Part shown: in pieces, positions 9,294-17,429 of the stretch
How positions within the stretch are numbered: the stretch's first letter is position 1
Layout of the letters: each line of letters starts with the position of its first letter
Assembly: GCA_963850345.1 (NCBI GenBank)
Contig: CAWKKW010000006.1
Span: forward strand, 248,001-312,000
Direction of reading: 5' to 3'
Origin: CAWKKW01 sp963850345
GTDB lineage: Bacteria; Acidobacteriota; Terriglobia; Terriglobales; Acidobacteriaceae
DNA length: 64,000 bases
The notes under the pieces: generated by a model
What the model was told of the DNA's origin: nothing
Databases searched by the model: none
The model's input: the letters and a program-made list of their open reading frames with translations, nothing else
Position numbers and translations under genes: made by a program

Positions 9294-10262
9294 CTAATTG
9301 CGCGAGGGCTGCTTCTGGGAAGCTTTGGCTGCCGGCTTCAACGCGGAGTCAAGTTGGGCGCGGAATGTGGCGACAAGCGTGTCCTTCCATGCTGGCGAAA
9401 ACAGGCCTTTGCCGCTGAGGTAGTTCTCCATGAACACAAGCGGGTCGGGGTGGCCGGTCAGGTGGCCGTTGGTGTTCGCAGGGTGGCGCTTTGCCAGAGT
9501 GGGCGCCGCCGAAAACCTGGCTTCGATCAGGGTAGGGCTGCTCCCCTGGCGGGCGCGAATGATTGACTCCTGCGCGACTCGGTAGACGGCCACTACATCG
9601 TTTCCATCCACCGGAATGACTGGCAGGCCCAACTCCTGCCCACGGGCGCTGTAATCGGCCGCTGGGCCCCTTCGCGACGAGGTCTGCACCCGGTTCAGGA
9701 CCACGAACAGCGATGGAAGCTGGTGAGCCGCGGCAAACCGAAGTGGTTCTATCCAGGCCTCGAAATCCTGAGCTTTGAGGCTCGCCTGGTGCTCGAAGAA
9801 CGCGACCGAAACTGCGCACTGGTTCTGCGCCCCGTTCGCGATCGCGATCCCATTCGCCACGCTTAGATGCGAACGGATATCGGCGGATGCGGGGATGAGA
9901 TTGAACCCTCGCGAGGCTCCGTGGAACCTCTTCCGCGATGCGTCAACTGGCGTGACAAACGGAGACACAAGCTGATCGAGAGGCTGGCCTTTGAGGAACG
10001 CGGCTACAACATCGCCGGGCGCAGGGGAGAGCGAGTCATCCGGGCGCAGATGGCTGATCACACCGGCGAGCGCAGCTTCTGTGCCAGCCTGCGACTGCGT
10101 TCCCGAGGGAAGCGCGGCGATCGCTTCTGCCAGCATCCGGGCCTTGAGCATCATGGTAAAAAGCTTCTTCAGTGTCTCGTTTGTGATGAGTGGATTGCCC
10201 GTAGCCGCAGGCGATTCCTTGAGCTTGGTTGGCATGCTTGGCGATGTCCCCGGATGAGCCAT
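9294..10262 (-). CDS. E1-alpha-like (2-oxo acid dehydrogenase) protein lacking thiamine-diphosphate motifs
   Basis: The 322-aa product aligns by eye with the E1-alpha subunit of pyruvate/branched-chain/acetoin dehydrogenases: LKKLFTMMLKARMLAEAI, GTEAALAGVISHLRPDDSL, LRFAAAHQLPSLFVVLN and IRARQGSSPTLIEAR. The cofactor site is not conserved. Where the family has GDG it reads VAFFEHQAS, and where the second Asn/Tyr motif lies it reads LNRVQTSSRRG. No E1-beta or E2 gene is near. The protein probably does not bind thiamine diphosphate in the normal way and may be structural or regulatory. ATG 10262 is chosen. ATG 10235 is possible. Confidence 0.65.
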   Translation of the reverse strand: MAHPGTSPSMPTKLKESPAATGNPLITNETLKKLFTMMLKARMLAEAIAALPSGTQSQAGTEAALAGVISHLRPDDSLSPAPGDVVAAFLKGQPLDQLVSPFVTPVDASRKRFHGASRGFNLIPASADIRSHLSVANGIAIANGAQNQCAVSVAFFEHQASLKAQDFEAWIEPLRFAAAHQLPSLFVVLNRVQTSSRRGPAADYSARGQELGLPVIPVDGNDVVAVYRVAQESIIRARQGSSPTLIEARFSAAPTLAKRHPANTNGHLTGHPDPLVFMENYLSGKGLFSPAWKDTLVATFRAQLDSALKPAAKASQKQPSRN

Positions 10263-10533
10263 TGTAGCGCAGCAAAATGGCGCGCGATGGCGGGCGGGGT
10301 GGGTCAGCAAAAAGCTCCACGCTGCGCATCAGAGTGCCTGATTTCGGGCACTCAAGAAGGTGAGCTGGCGCACGAAACTTTTTGCACAGAAATGTGAAAA
10401 AGTCTGTGTATTACCACCGGATCGAGCCGTGAATTCCTGAATCGGCGCGGAGTTTAGCGGTCTGCACACATTATGATGCGCTGCTGAATTGTGGTGCAGT
10501 TTTGCTGCGGCTCTGCCGGACGTCGCACCCGGC

Positions 10534-11754
10534 CTAGGTGGAGTAGTCCGCGTTGATATGCACGTACTCCGCAGTCAGATCGGTTGTCCAGAAGCGGCAG
10601 GAACCATGTCCCAATCCCAGACAGATGCGCACCGTGAACTCGCGGTTTTGAAGATAGGCATGCGCGGCATTCTCGTCGAACTCGGCCGCACGTCCGCCTT
10701 CACTGCAGATCTTCTGCTCGCCAAACCAGACGTCGATCTTCTCCGGATCGATCGCGACTCCGGAGTAGCCGATGGCAGCGAGGAGGCGTCCCCAGTTCGG
10801 ATCGGAACCCGCCCACGCCGTCTTGACCAGCGGGGAGTGCGCGATCGACTTGGCGACGCGAAGGGCATCGGGATCGGTCAGCGCTCCTTCGATCAGAAGT
10901 TCAACGACATGGGTGACGCCTTCGCCATCCTGCACGATCTGCTTTGCCAGCGAGGTACAGAGTTGGCTGAGCGCCTGCTGAAACGCTTCGTTGGTGGCGT
11001 CGACGGTGACGCCGCTCGCTCCGGAGGCAAGCAGCAGCACGGTGTCGTTGGTCGATGTATCGCCGTCGATCGAGATGCGGTTGAAGCTGAGATCAACCGC
11101 CGACTGCAGCAGTGACCCCAGAGCTTCGGGCTGAATGCGCGCGTCGGTGAACACGTAGACGAGCATCGTGGCATGAGGCACGAGTTGCGGATGAATCATG
11201 CCTGCGCCTTTGCAGGCTCCGGCGAGACGAACGGGTTGGCCCTCCACGTCGATGGTCAAGAACTCGACCTTTGGGCGCGTGTCGGTGGTAAGGATGGCGC
11301 GGGAAAAACGGTCGAAGTGGTCGGGCGTATCTCCCAGCGAGGACTGCACGGCCGGGAGAGCGGCGATCAATTTATCGCCCGGCAGAGGGACGCCAATGAT
11401 CCCGGTGGAGGATGGAAAGACCTGGTGCGGTGGGCAGGCGAATGTCTCCGCGACGGCTGCGCAGACCTGGTAGCAGGTTTCGAGGCCAGCTTTGCCGGTC
11501 GCACAGTTGGCGTTTCCGGCGTTGACTGCCACGGCGCGAACCGCGCCTCCGCTGCGCTCCAGATGGCTGCGGTCGACGGTGATCGGGGCCGCCACGACGC
11601 GATTGCCGGTGAACATGGCTGCGGCCTGGGTGCCTTCCTCCGCCAGCACAAATGCAAAGTCCGGATTGCCGCTGGGCTTGAGGCCGGCGGTTACGCCAGT
11701 GAACTGAAAGCCGAGAGGCAGCATGTCAGGGGAGAGAGGAGGTGTGGAATTCAT
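10534..11754 (-). CDS. argJ: Bifunctional ornithine acetyltransferase / N-acetylglutamate synthase
   Basis: ArgJ transfers the acetyl group from N-acetylornithine to glutamate, recycling acetyl in arginine synthesis. Some members also use acetyl-CoA. The 406-aa precursor cleaves itself at an Ala-Thr bond. Here GACKGAGMIHPQL followed by PHATMLVYVFTDA supplies the conserved Thr nucleophile. GAGVTVDATNEAF-like and SDPNWGRLLAAIGYSG segments are also typical. The start ATG 11754 lies 37 bases from the divergent ABC ATPase start. No other arg gene is in the window, although arginine also feeds the putrescine cluster at 47-50 kb. Confidence 0.93.
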   Translation of the reverse strand: MNSTPPLSPDMLPLGFQFTGVTAGLKPSGNPDFAFVLAEEGTQAAAMFTGNRVVAAPITVDRSHLERSGGAVRAVAVNAGNANCATGKAGLETCYQVCAAVAETFACPPHQVFPSSTGIIGVPLPGDKLIAALPAVQSSLGDTPDHFDRFSRAILTTDTRPKVEFLTIDVEGQPVRLAGACKGAGMIHPQLVPHATMLVYVFTDARIQPEALGSLLQSAVDLSFNRISIDGDTSTNDTVLLLASGASGVTVDATNEAFQQALSQLCTSLAKQIVQDGEGVTHVVELLIEGALTDPDALRVAKSIAHSPLVKTAWAGSDPNWGRLLAAIGYSGVAIDPEKIDVWFGEQKICSEGGRAAEFDENAAHAYLQNREFTVRICLGLGHGSCRFWTTDLTAEYVHINADYST

Positions 11755-11791
11755 TGCCGGCTTTTACTCTATCAAGAGGAGCGGCAAAGAA

Positions 11792-12613
11792 TTGAGAACG
11801 CAAACTGGTGAATCGAATCCGGCAACAGCAGGACAACCGGCGGAATTTCTGCGGATGGAACATGTCAACGTGGCCCGGGGAGACACCGTGGTCCTGCATG
11901 ACGTGAACCTGACCATCGCCAGCGGGGAACACGTCGCCATTCTTGGCCCGAATGGCTGCGGCAAATCGACGCTGATCAAGACGCTGACCTGCGAGTGCTA
12001 TCCGATTGCTCAACCGGGGATGCTGGTGCGGCTGTATGGGCGCGCCCGATGGGATATTTCTCAGCTTCGGCAGCATCTTGGCGTCGTCTCCGCTGAACTT
12101 CCGGGAGAGCGTACGCCGAAGACGCGCGGAGAGGATGCTGTGGTCGCAGGCTTCTTCTCTGCCTCGAGTTTGTGGCCAAACCTTCATGTAACGGATGAGA
12201 TGCGGGAGCGTGCCAGGGAGACGATGAACCTGCTCGAAGCTGGATACCTTCGAGACAAGCTGGTGGGCGAGATGTCGGCCGGGGAACAGCGGCGGATCAT
12301 GATTGCGAGAGCCCTGGTGCATCGGCCGGAGACGTTGCTGCTGGATGAGCCGAGCAACGCTCTCGACCTGGCAGCCCAGCGCGAATTGCGGGAGGTCCTG
12401 CGCAAGGTGGTGCAGCAGGGAACGGGCATCCTGATGGTGACGCATCATCTGGCGGACATTCTGCCGGAGATGGACCGGGTGATTCTGATGCGGGAGGGCC
12501 GGATCTTCGCCGACGGATCGAAGCAGGAGTTGATCACGCCAGAGGTAATGCAGCGGCTCTACGGAGTGCCCATCGACCTGTGGCAGCGAGATGGCTACTG
12601 GTATAGCTGGTGA
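11792..12613 (+). CDS. ABC transporter ATP-binding protein (orphan)
   Basis: The 273-aa ATPase has Walker A GPNGCGKST, signature MSAGEQRR, Walker B TLLLDEPSNALDLA and H-loop MVTHHLADIL. The C-terminus ends in aromatic residues (LWQRDGYWYSW). TTG 11792 is chosen because AGAGGAG lies ten bases upstream and the frame would then not overlap argJ. ATG 11723 overlaps argJ, and ATG 11855 would cut away EFLRMEHVNV-type sequence that fits the family's first strand. No permease or binding-protein gene is adjacent, so the transported substrate cannot be inferred. Non-transport roles are possible. Confidence 0.85.
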   Translation: MRTQTGESNPATAGQPAEFLRMEHVNVARGDTVVLHDVNLTIASGEHVAILGPNGCGKSTLIKTLTCECYPIAQPGMLVRLYGRARWDISQLRQHLGVVSAELPGERTPKTRGEDAVVAGFFSASSLWPNLHVTDEMRERARETMNLLEAGYLRDKLVGEMSAGEQRRIMIARALVHRPETLLLDEPSNALDLAAQRELREVLRKVVQQGTGILMVTHHLADILPEMDRVILMREGRIFADGSKQELITPEVMQRLYGVPIDLWQRDGYWYSW

Positions 12614-13214
12614 GTGGATGTCGGGGTACTGCTGGGCGGTCGTCGAAGCGCAAGCGGTTACGGGGCCCTGCAACCAGCAGGGGAAGAAATGTGAGTCTTG
12701 GTCCAGTTCCGCCCGGTTGCAAAGGCCCTCTCCTGAACCACTCAGCGGCTGGAGGTTTTTCGCGGACCGGACTCAGATTTCCGTGAGATAAAACACCCAC
12801 TTGCAGTCGGAGCGCTTCCACGCTAATCTGCGGTTACACGGGAAAGGAGGATGATCCAGCCTATGAAAATTGACAGTAACTGTAGTGGCAGTTCAATACG
12901 TGAGGTGACTGAGGCTTAGGGCGTCGCGCTCTAGACCTGGCGAACCTGCAATCGAACTCGCCGAGGCCCACTCCCACGTGATTTGCGCAAGCAGATCCTC
13001 AGGAAGCGCGGATGCCTCAGGTCAAACTCAACAGCTCACCGGTGATCAGGGCCCGCAGCCAAGTTGGCAGCGGGCCTTTCACTTTTTCCAACCACTTCGG
13101 AATCTTGCCTGCCGCAATCTCGGCTGTCGGGGCCTCGCCGAACCTGCTCGACAAGCAGTGGGATCGCGCCCATACTGAATGGCCGTAACGCTTGCCCATT
13201 CAGGTGAATCGAAC
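12614..13214. other. 600-base gap with a possible short ORF and hairpin
   Basis: AAGGAGG (12844-12850) abuts a 22-codon frame ATG 12851 to TAG 12919, with an internal ATG at 12863 at better spacing (product MKIDSNCSGSSIREVTEA). A hairpin follows at 13050-13076. On the opposite strand a 60-codon frame (13199-13017) has codon use like a real gene (for example EIAAGKIPKWLEKVKGP). It has no recognised homolog, and its beginning overlaps the region upstream of the serine hydrolase. Any of these may be remnants. None is certain. Confidence 0.3.
13050..13084 (+). terminator. Possible terminator hairpin
   Basis: GGCCCGC (13050-13056) pairs with GCGGGCC (13070-13076). Inner GCC/GGC pairs surround the loop AAGTT, with one A-A mismatch. 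The sequence TTTCACTTTTT follows. It would end a short rightward transcript covering the possible 22-codon ORF. Confidence 0.35.
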
Positions 13215-15107
13215 ATGCCGCCGCCGTTTCGCGCCTATCACAATGCAACTGCCGCGCAGCACCAGGCCTGGGTGGATGACCTGGGTCCACAGGGTTACAG
13301 CCCAATCTCGCTGAGCGTCTATGGGGACGCTACAAATGCCTTGTACGCAGCCGTGTGGGTGCAGGCTCCAAGCCCTGCGTGGCTGGCGCTGCACAACGTG
13401 GACGCATCCGGGTATCAAAACTGGATCAACAACCAGGTTGAGCCGCAAGGCTACCGCGTAGCCATCGTGTCGGTGACCGGGTCAGGAAGCCAAACCGTCT
13501 TTGCGGCGATTGCCCTGCAGGATTCGCTGGGTTGGATGGCGCGACATGGACTGACCGATGGTGGCTACGGGGATCCGAACTCGTTTCAGTCTCTATGCAA
13601 CCAGGCTCTGAACCAGGGGATGATTCTCACCTCCGTTGCACTCTATGGCACATCAGCGTCGCCGACGTATGCGGCGTCGTGGGTAGACAACACGGGCGGC
13701 GTGCAGTGGTCGTTCGTGAGCAACGTCGACCAGGCGGGGTACCAAAGCTTCTTCGATGGGGCGGTGAGGGTGCCCACTCGGCCCGCGTACACGGCTGTCT
13801 CCGGAGAGGGGCGCTATGTCGGCTTCTTCCGCAACGATTCCGTTGGGCCGTGGATCTCGCGCCATGGGCTGACGTCTTCCGATTACCAGGCAGCGTTCGA
13901 TGAATACGTGGCAGACGGTTATTTCCCCATTGTTGTGCAGGGAGGAGGCACTACCTCTTCTCCCATCTTTGCGGCGATCTTTGCCCAGCAGGGAACGATC
14001 GCTCGAACCTGGCACGCAACGGGCGGGCATGTGCCTTCGCTTACCGCGTTCGATGATGCGATGGCTGGCTTCATGCAGACCAATGGAGTTCGCGTCGGAG
14101 CCCTGGCCATCCTGAACGACGGGAAGCTTGAGTTTTCGCGAGCGTATACGTGGGCTGAGCCCGGGTATTCGATCACGCAGCCCGGCAGCCTGTTTCGGCT
14201 CGCGAGTTGCAGCAAGGCGTTCACCTGCGCAGCCATCACCAATCTGTACAACGCCAACAAGGTGGCGAAGACCACGGCCGTCTTCCCGCTGCTCGGGATC
14301 ACCGCGGCGGCGCTGGCCTCGCAGACACCCAGTCCCTGGATCAACCAGATCACGGTGCAAGAGCTGGTGGATCATGCCGGCGGATGGAACGACACGGTCT
14401 CCGGATTCGATCCGGTACTTCGCTTGCGCGACATCGCAAGGGCGTTCGCCCTGCCCCGGCCACCGACGAAGTTCGAGGTGGCTCAATATATGTACGGCGA
14501 ACCGCTGCAATTTGAACCTGGAACACAGGATTTCAACACCGACGGCCAGAACTATTCGAACTTCGGCTACCTGCTGCTCGGGTTGGTGGTCGAGGCGGTG
14601 ACCGGCATGCCGTATGTGGATTACGTGCGGCAGACGGTACTAGCTCCTTTGGGTCTGCAGAACGTGTATCTGGCTCGAATGCTGGCTGGGCCGGTTGAAA
14701 ACGCTGAAGTCTACTATGACGACCCAAACATCGGACCTACTGTGTTTGATTGGGCGTCGAATGCGCTGCTGCCGAATGCGTACGGCGGAGAGGGCTGCCT
14801 GACGGAGACTATGGATTCAGGAGGCGGCCTGATGAGCACGGCGGAAGCGCTGGCCACCTTCGTCCACTCCTACGCGGTCTGGGGGTTGAATGGGCGCGCT
14901 CCGAACTCTGCGCGTCAGGGAAGTTTGGACGGCACAACCAGTTGGGCAGAGTCGCGCGGCGACAGCGTGGACTGGGCGCTCGTCTTCAATTCGCGGTGGC
15001 AATTCGCTCGCGTGATTGGCAAGGATTCGGGCGGGAAGGACATTACCGTCTTCGGCCAGCTTGTGGCGGAATTGAATTCCCTTATGAACGGCCTGACGTG
15101 GCCCTAA
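13215..15107 (+). CDS. Serine hydrolase: BTRD1-like tandem repeats plus class C beta-lactamase-fold domain
   Basis: The N-terminal 275 residues hold about five copies of a 45-50-residue repeat (W.ARHGL..., Y...F......GY....V..YG). It resembles bacterial tandem repeat domain 1, which is also found in fungal polyglycine hydrolases. Residues about 290-630 form a beta-lactamase/serine-peptidase fold, with the SxxK motif in LASCSKAFTC (Ser about 331), YSN in NYSNFGYLLLG (about 447) and LVDHAGGW. This two-domain order matches polyglycine hydrolases, which cut Gly-Gly bonds in chitinase linkers. Substrate is inference. No signal peptide is visible. ATG 13215 has AGGTGA seven bases upstream. ATG 13179 is an alternative. 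Confidence 0.8.
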   Translation: MPPPFRAYHNATAAQHQAWVDDLGPQGYSPISLSVYGDATNALYAAVWVQAPSPAWLALHNVDASGYQNWINNQVEPQGYRVAIVSVTGSGSQTVFAAIALQDSLGWMARHGLTDGGYGDPNSFQSLCNQALNQGMILTSVALYGTSASPTYAASWVDNTGGVQWSFVSNVDQAGYQSFFDGAVRVPTRPAYTAVSGEGRYVGFFRNDSVGPWISRHGLTSSDYQAAFDEYVADGYFPIVVQGGGTTSSPIFAAIFAQQGTIARTWHATGGHVPSLTAFDDAMAGFMQTNGVRVGALAILNDGKLEFSRAYTWAEPGYSITQPGSLFRLASCSKAFTCAAITNLYNANKVAKTTAVFPLLGITAAALASQTPSPWINQITVQELVDHAGGWNDTVSGFDPVLRLRDIARAFALPRPPTKFEVAQYMYGEPLQFEPGTQDFNTDGQNYSNFGYLLLGLVVEAVTGMPYVDYVRQTVLAPLGLQNVYLARMLAGPVENAEVYYDDPNIGPTVFDWASNALLPNAYGGEGCLTETMDSGGGLMSTAEALATFVHSYAVWGLNGRAPNSARQGSLDGTTSWAESRGDSVDWALVFNSRWQFARVIGKDSGGKDITVFGQLVAELNSLMNGLTWP

Positions 15108-15183
15108 GGCGATGCCCGAGGCTGGGTAACGCGACTTGGGAAAATCACGGCACGAGGAGCCCCGGCGGTTTTACAATGCAGCC

Positions 15184-15954
15184 ATGGAACCATTGGTAAT
15201 TGCGGGCAGAGCCTTCCAGTCTCGACTGATCGTAGGCACAGGAAAGTACAAAGACGGAGCGGAGACGCAGGCGGCGATCGAGGCATCCGGCGCGGAGATG
15301 GTCACCGTCGCGGTTCGGCGGGTGAACCTGGACCGCTCCAAGGAATCGCTGCTGGATTTCATCGATCCCCAGCGCTATTTCCTGCTGCCGAATACGGCCG
15401 GTTGCTACACCGCGGATGAGGCCATTCGCGCAGCCCGCCTGGCGCGGGAAGTGGGTATCTCTGATTGGGTCAAGATTGAGGTCATCGGGGATCTCGCCAC
15501 CCTGTACCCGGACGTGCAGGCGACGCTCGAAGCGACTCGTGTTCTGGTGAAGGAAGGGTTTACAGTTCTGCCCTATACCACTGACGACATTGTGTTTGCG
15601 AGACGACTCATCGATGCCGGAGCGGCGGCGGTGATGCCTCTCGGCGCACCGATCGGCAGCGGGTTGGGTATTCAAAATACGGCGACGTTGCGCATCCTGC
15701 GTGAGTTGATCACCGAAGTTCCCCTCATTGTGGATGCGGGTGTAGGCACGGCTTCCGACGCGGCTCTGGCGATGGAACTCGGGGCGGATGCGGTGCTGAT
15801 GAACTCCGGAATCGCCGGCGCTTCGAAGCCTGTCTTGATGGCCGAAGCGATGCAGCATGCGGTACTGGCGGGGCGGCAGGCGTATGTGGCCGGCCGGATG
15901 CCGCGCAAACTCTACGCCACGGCTAGCTCTCCGCTTGAGGGAATTTCCCGGTAG
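15184..15954 (+). CDS. thiG: Thiazole synthase
   Basis: ThiG builds the thiazole phosphate of thiamine from deoxyxylulose 5-phosphate, dehydroglycine and the sulfur carrier ThiS. The 256-aa TIM barrel shows LIVGTGKYKD at the start, the Schiff-base lysine in VKIEVIGD (about residue 97), VMPLGAPIGSGLGIQN, and the phosphate-binding GVGTASDAALAMELGADAVL. ATG 15184 gives the family's usual N-terminus. The frame is open back to 15136. No thiS, thiC or thiE is in the window, so the pathway is scattered. Confidence 0.95.
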   Translation: MEPLVIAGRAFQSRLIVGTGKYKDGAETQAAIEASGAEMVTVAVRRVNLDRSKESLLDFIDPQRYFLLPNTAGCYTADEAIRAARLAREVGISDWVKIEVIGDLATLYPDVQATLEATRVLVKEGFTVLPYTTDDIVFARRLIDAGAAAVMPLGAPIGSGLGIQNTATLRILRELITEVPLIVDAGVGTASDAALAMELGADAVLMNSGIAGASKPVLMAEAMQHAVLAGRQAYVAGRMPRKLYATASSPLEGISR

Positions 15955-16054
15955 GCTCACACCCGGGTCCCTTCTTCAGCTGAGTTACTCAGACTGGCAG
16001 TCATCCTGACTGTCACTGGCAGGCGTGCGTCTGCTGAATTAGACTCACAGGCGC

Positions 16055-16567
16055 ATGCGGGTCTTTGGAATCGATTGCGGTACAGAATGTACCGGCTACG
16101 GGGTGGTGGAGTGGCGCGACGCGGGTCGTAAGCCGGGGCTGGTGGCGGTGGTTTCCGGCGGCATTCGCTTGCCCAAAAAAGAACCCATGGCGCAACGCCT
16201 TGCGCTGGTTTATGCGCAGTTGATGGCTCTTTTAGACATCCACAGGCCTGACGTGGTGGCGATAGAAGAGGTATTCTATTCGGCAAACGCGAAATCGGCT
16301 TTGAAGCTGGGTCAGGTTCGCGGGGTTGCTTTATTGGCCGCTGCCAACTGTGGATTGCCGATCGCCGAATATGCGCCACTCACGATCAAGTCTTCCGTCG
16401 TGGGGTATGGATTAGCGCAGAAGGAACAAGTGCAGTTCATGGTGACTCGCCTGTTGAATCTGGATGTGATTCCAGAACCCGCCGATGCTGCCGACGCGCT
16501 AGCTATCGCGATCTGCCACATTCACACGGCGCAGACGCTTGCCATGCACGGAGTGTCACTTCGATGA
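16055..16567 (+). CDS. ruvC: Crossover junction endodeoxyribonuclease RuvC
   Basis: RuvC resolves Holliday junctions during recombinational repair. The 170-aa product has the four acidic residues of the RNase H-like active site: Asp7 (FGIDCGTECTG), Glu71 (VAIEEVFYS) and the two Asp of PADAADALAIAICH. ALKLGQVRGVALLAA is also characteristic. ruvA and ruvB are not adjacent. The stop overlaps the start of the next gene by four bases (ATGA), implying coupled translation. Confidence 0.95.
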   Translation: MRVFGIDCGTECTGYGVVEWRDAGRKPGLVAVVSGGIRLPKKEPMAQRLALVYAQLMALLDIHRPDVVAIEEVFYSANAKSALKLGQVRGVALLAAANCGLPIAEYAPLTIKSSVVGYGLAQKEQVQFMVTRLLNLDVIPEPADAADALAIAICHIHTAQTLAMHGVSLR

Positions 16568-17292
16568 GGCTTACAAAGACCTGGGCGAGATTGGGGCTGA
16601 GCGCAATCGGGGGCGGTTGTCTGGTAGGCGCGCTGGCGTGGGCAGACGACGCGAAGTCGGCGACCTCCGACATTCCGCCTGACGGCGCGAGCAGCGCGCA
16701 GATTCGCTTCACCTTTGATCATCCTCAGATGGTGCCGAGCCATTACACCATCACCATTGGGGAGGATGGCAAGGGCCATTACCAATCGCAGCCGGGAGGC
16801 GAGGGGCAGAAGGATGAGCAGAACGCGCTGGTCTCTCAGCCGCTTGACCGTGACATCACCATCTCTCCGAAGACTCGGGATCTGCTCTTCTCGACGGCGC
16901 GCAACAAGAAACTGTTCGCCATCACTTGCGAGAGCCAGTCAGGCAAGGTAGCGTTCCGGGGCAATAAGGAGCTGTCTTACCAGGGGCGGGAGGGCGAAGG
17001 AGCTTGCAAATTCAACTGGTCGAAGGATTCGCAAATCGATAAGGTCAGCTCGATTCTGCAATCGATCTCGTTCACACTGGAGGAAGGCGACCGCCTGGCG
17101 GTGGAGTATCGGCACGATCGGTTAGCCCTTGATTCGGAACTGGCGATGCTGATCGACGCAGCGAAGTCGGATCGGGCAGCGGAACTTCACAACATCGCTC
17201 CGCAGCTGGAGGCGATTGCTGCTGACGACCAAATCATGGTGCGCGCGCGGCAGCGGGCAAGGCAACTCCTGCAGGACGCACCCGCCCGATAA
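16564..17292 (+). CDS. Exported protein of unknown function, coupled to ruvC
   Basis: The 242-aa product begins with a basic then hydrophobic segment (MRLTKTWARLGLSAIGGGCL, ending LAWADD) that looks like a signal peptide. The mature part has beta-rich segments (AQIRFTFDHPQMVPSHYTIT, VAFRGNKELSYQG), two cysteines (about residues 119 and 141), and a helical C-terminus (LDSELAMLIDAAKSDRAAEL). No family is recognised. The ATGA overlap with ruvC indicates co-transcription, but an exported protein is unlikely to act in junction resolution. Confidence 0.72.
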   Translation: MRLTKTWARLGLSAIGGGCLVGALAWADDAKSATSDIPPDGASSAQIRFTFDHPQMVPSHYTITIGEDGKGHYQSQPGGEGQKDEQNALVSQPLDRDITISPKTRDLLFSTARNKKLFAITCESQSGKVAFRGNKELSYQGREGEGACKFNWSKDSQIDKVSSILQSISFTLEEGDRLAVEYRHDRLALDSELAMLIDAAKSDRAAELHNIAPQLEAIAADDQIMVRARQRARQLLQDAPAR

Positions 17293-17429
17293 AGAACAGA
17301 GCCCCAGCCCTCCAACTTTGGTGCAGGCAGCAGGATTTGTTATGCCACTGGAACGTCTCTGTGATCGGCGCGACGTATGCTGGGCAAGTTACGTTATAGT
17401 GAAGGCGTCTCTGAATGGAGGTGCCCGTA

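Noticed and set aside
15998..16012. CAGTCA/TGACTG inverted repeat before ruvC
   Set aside because: Six-base arms with a three-base loop and no T-run are too weak to call an operator or terminator.
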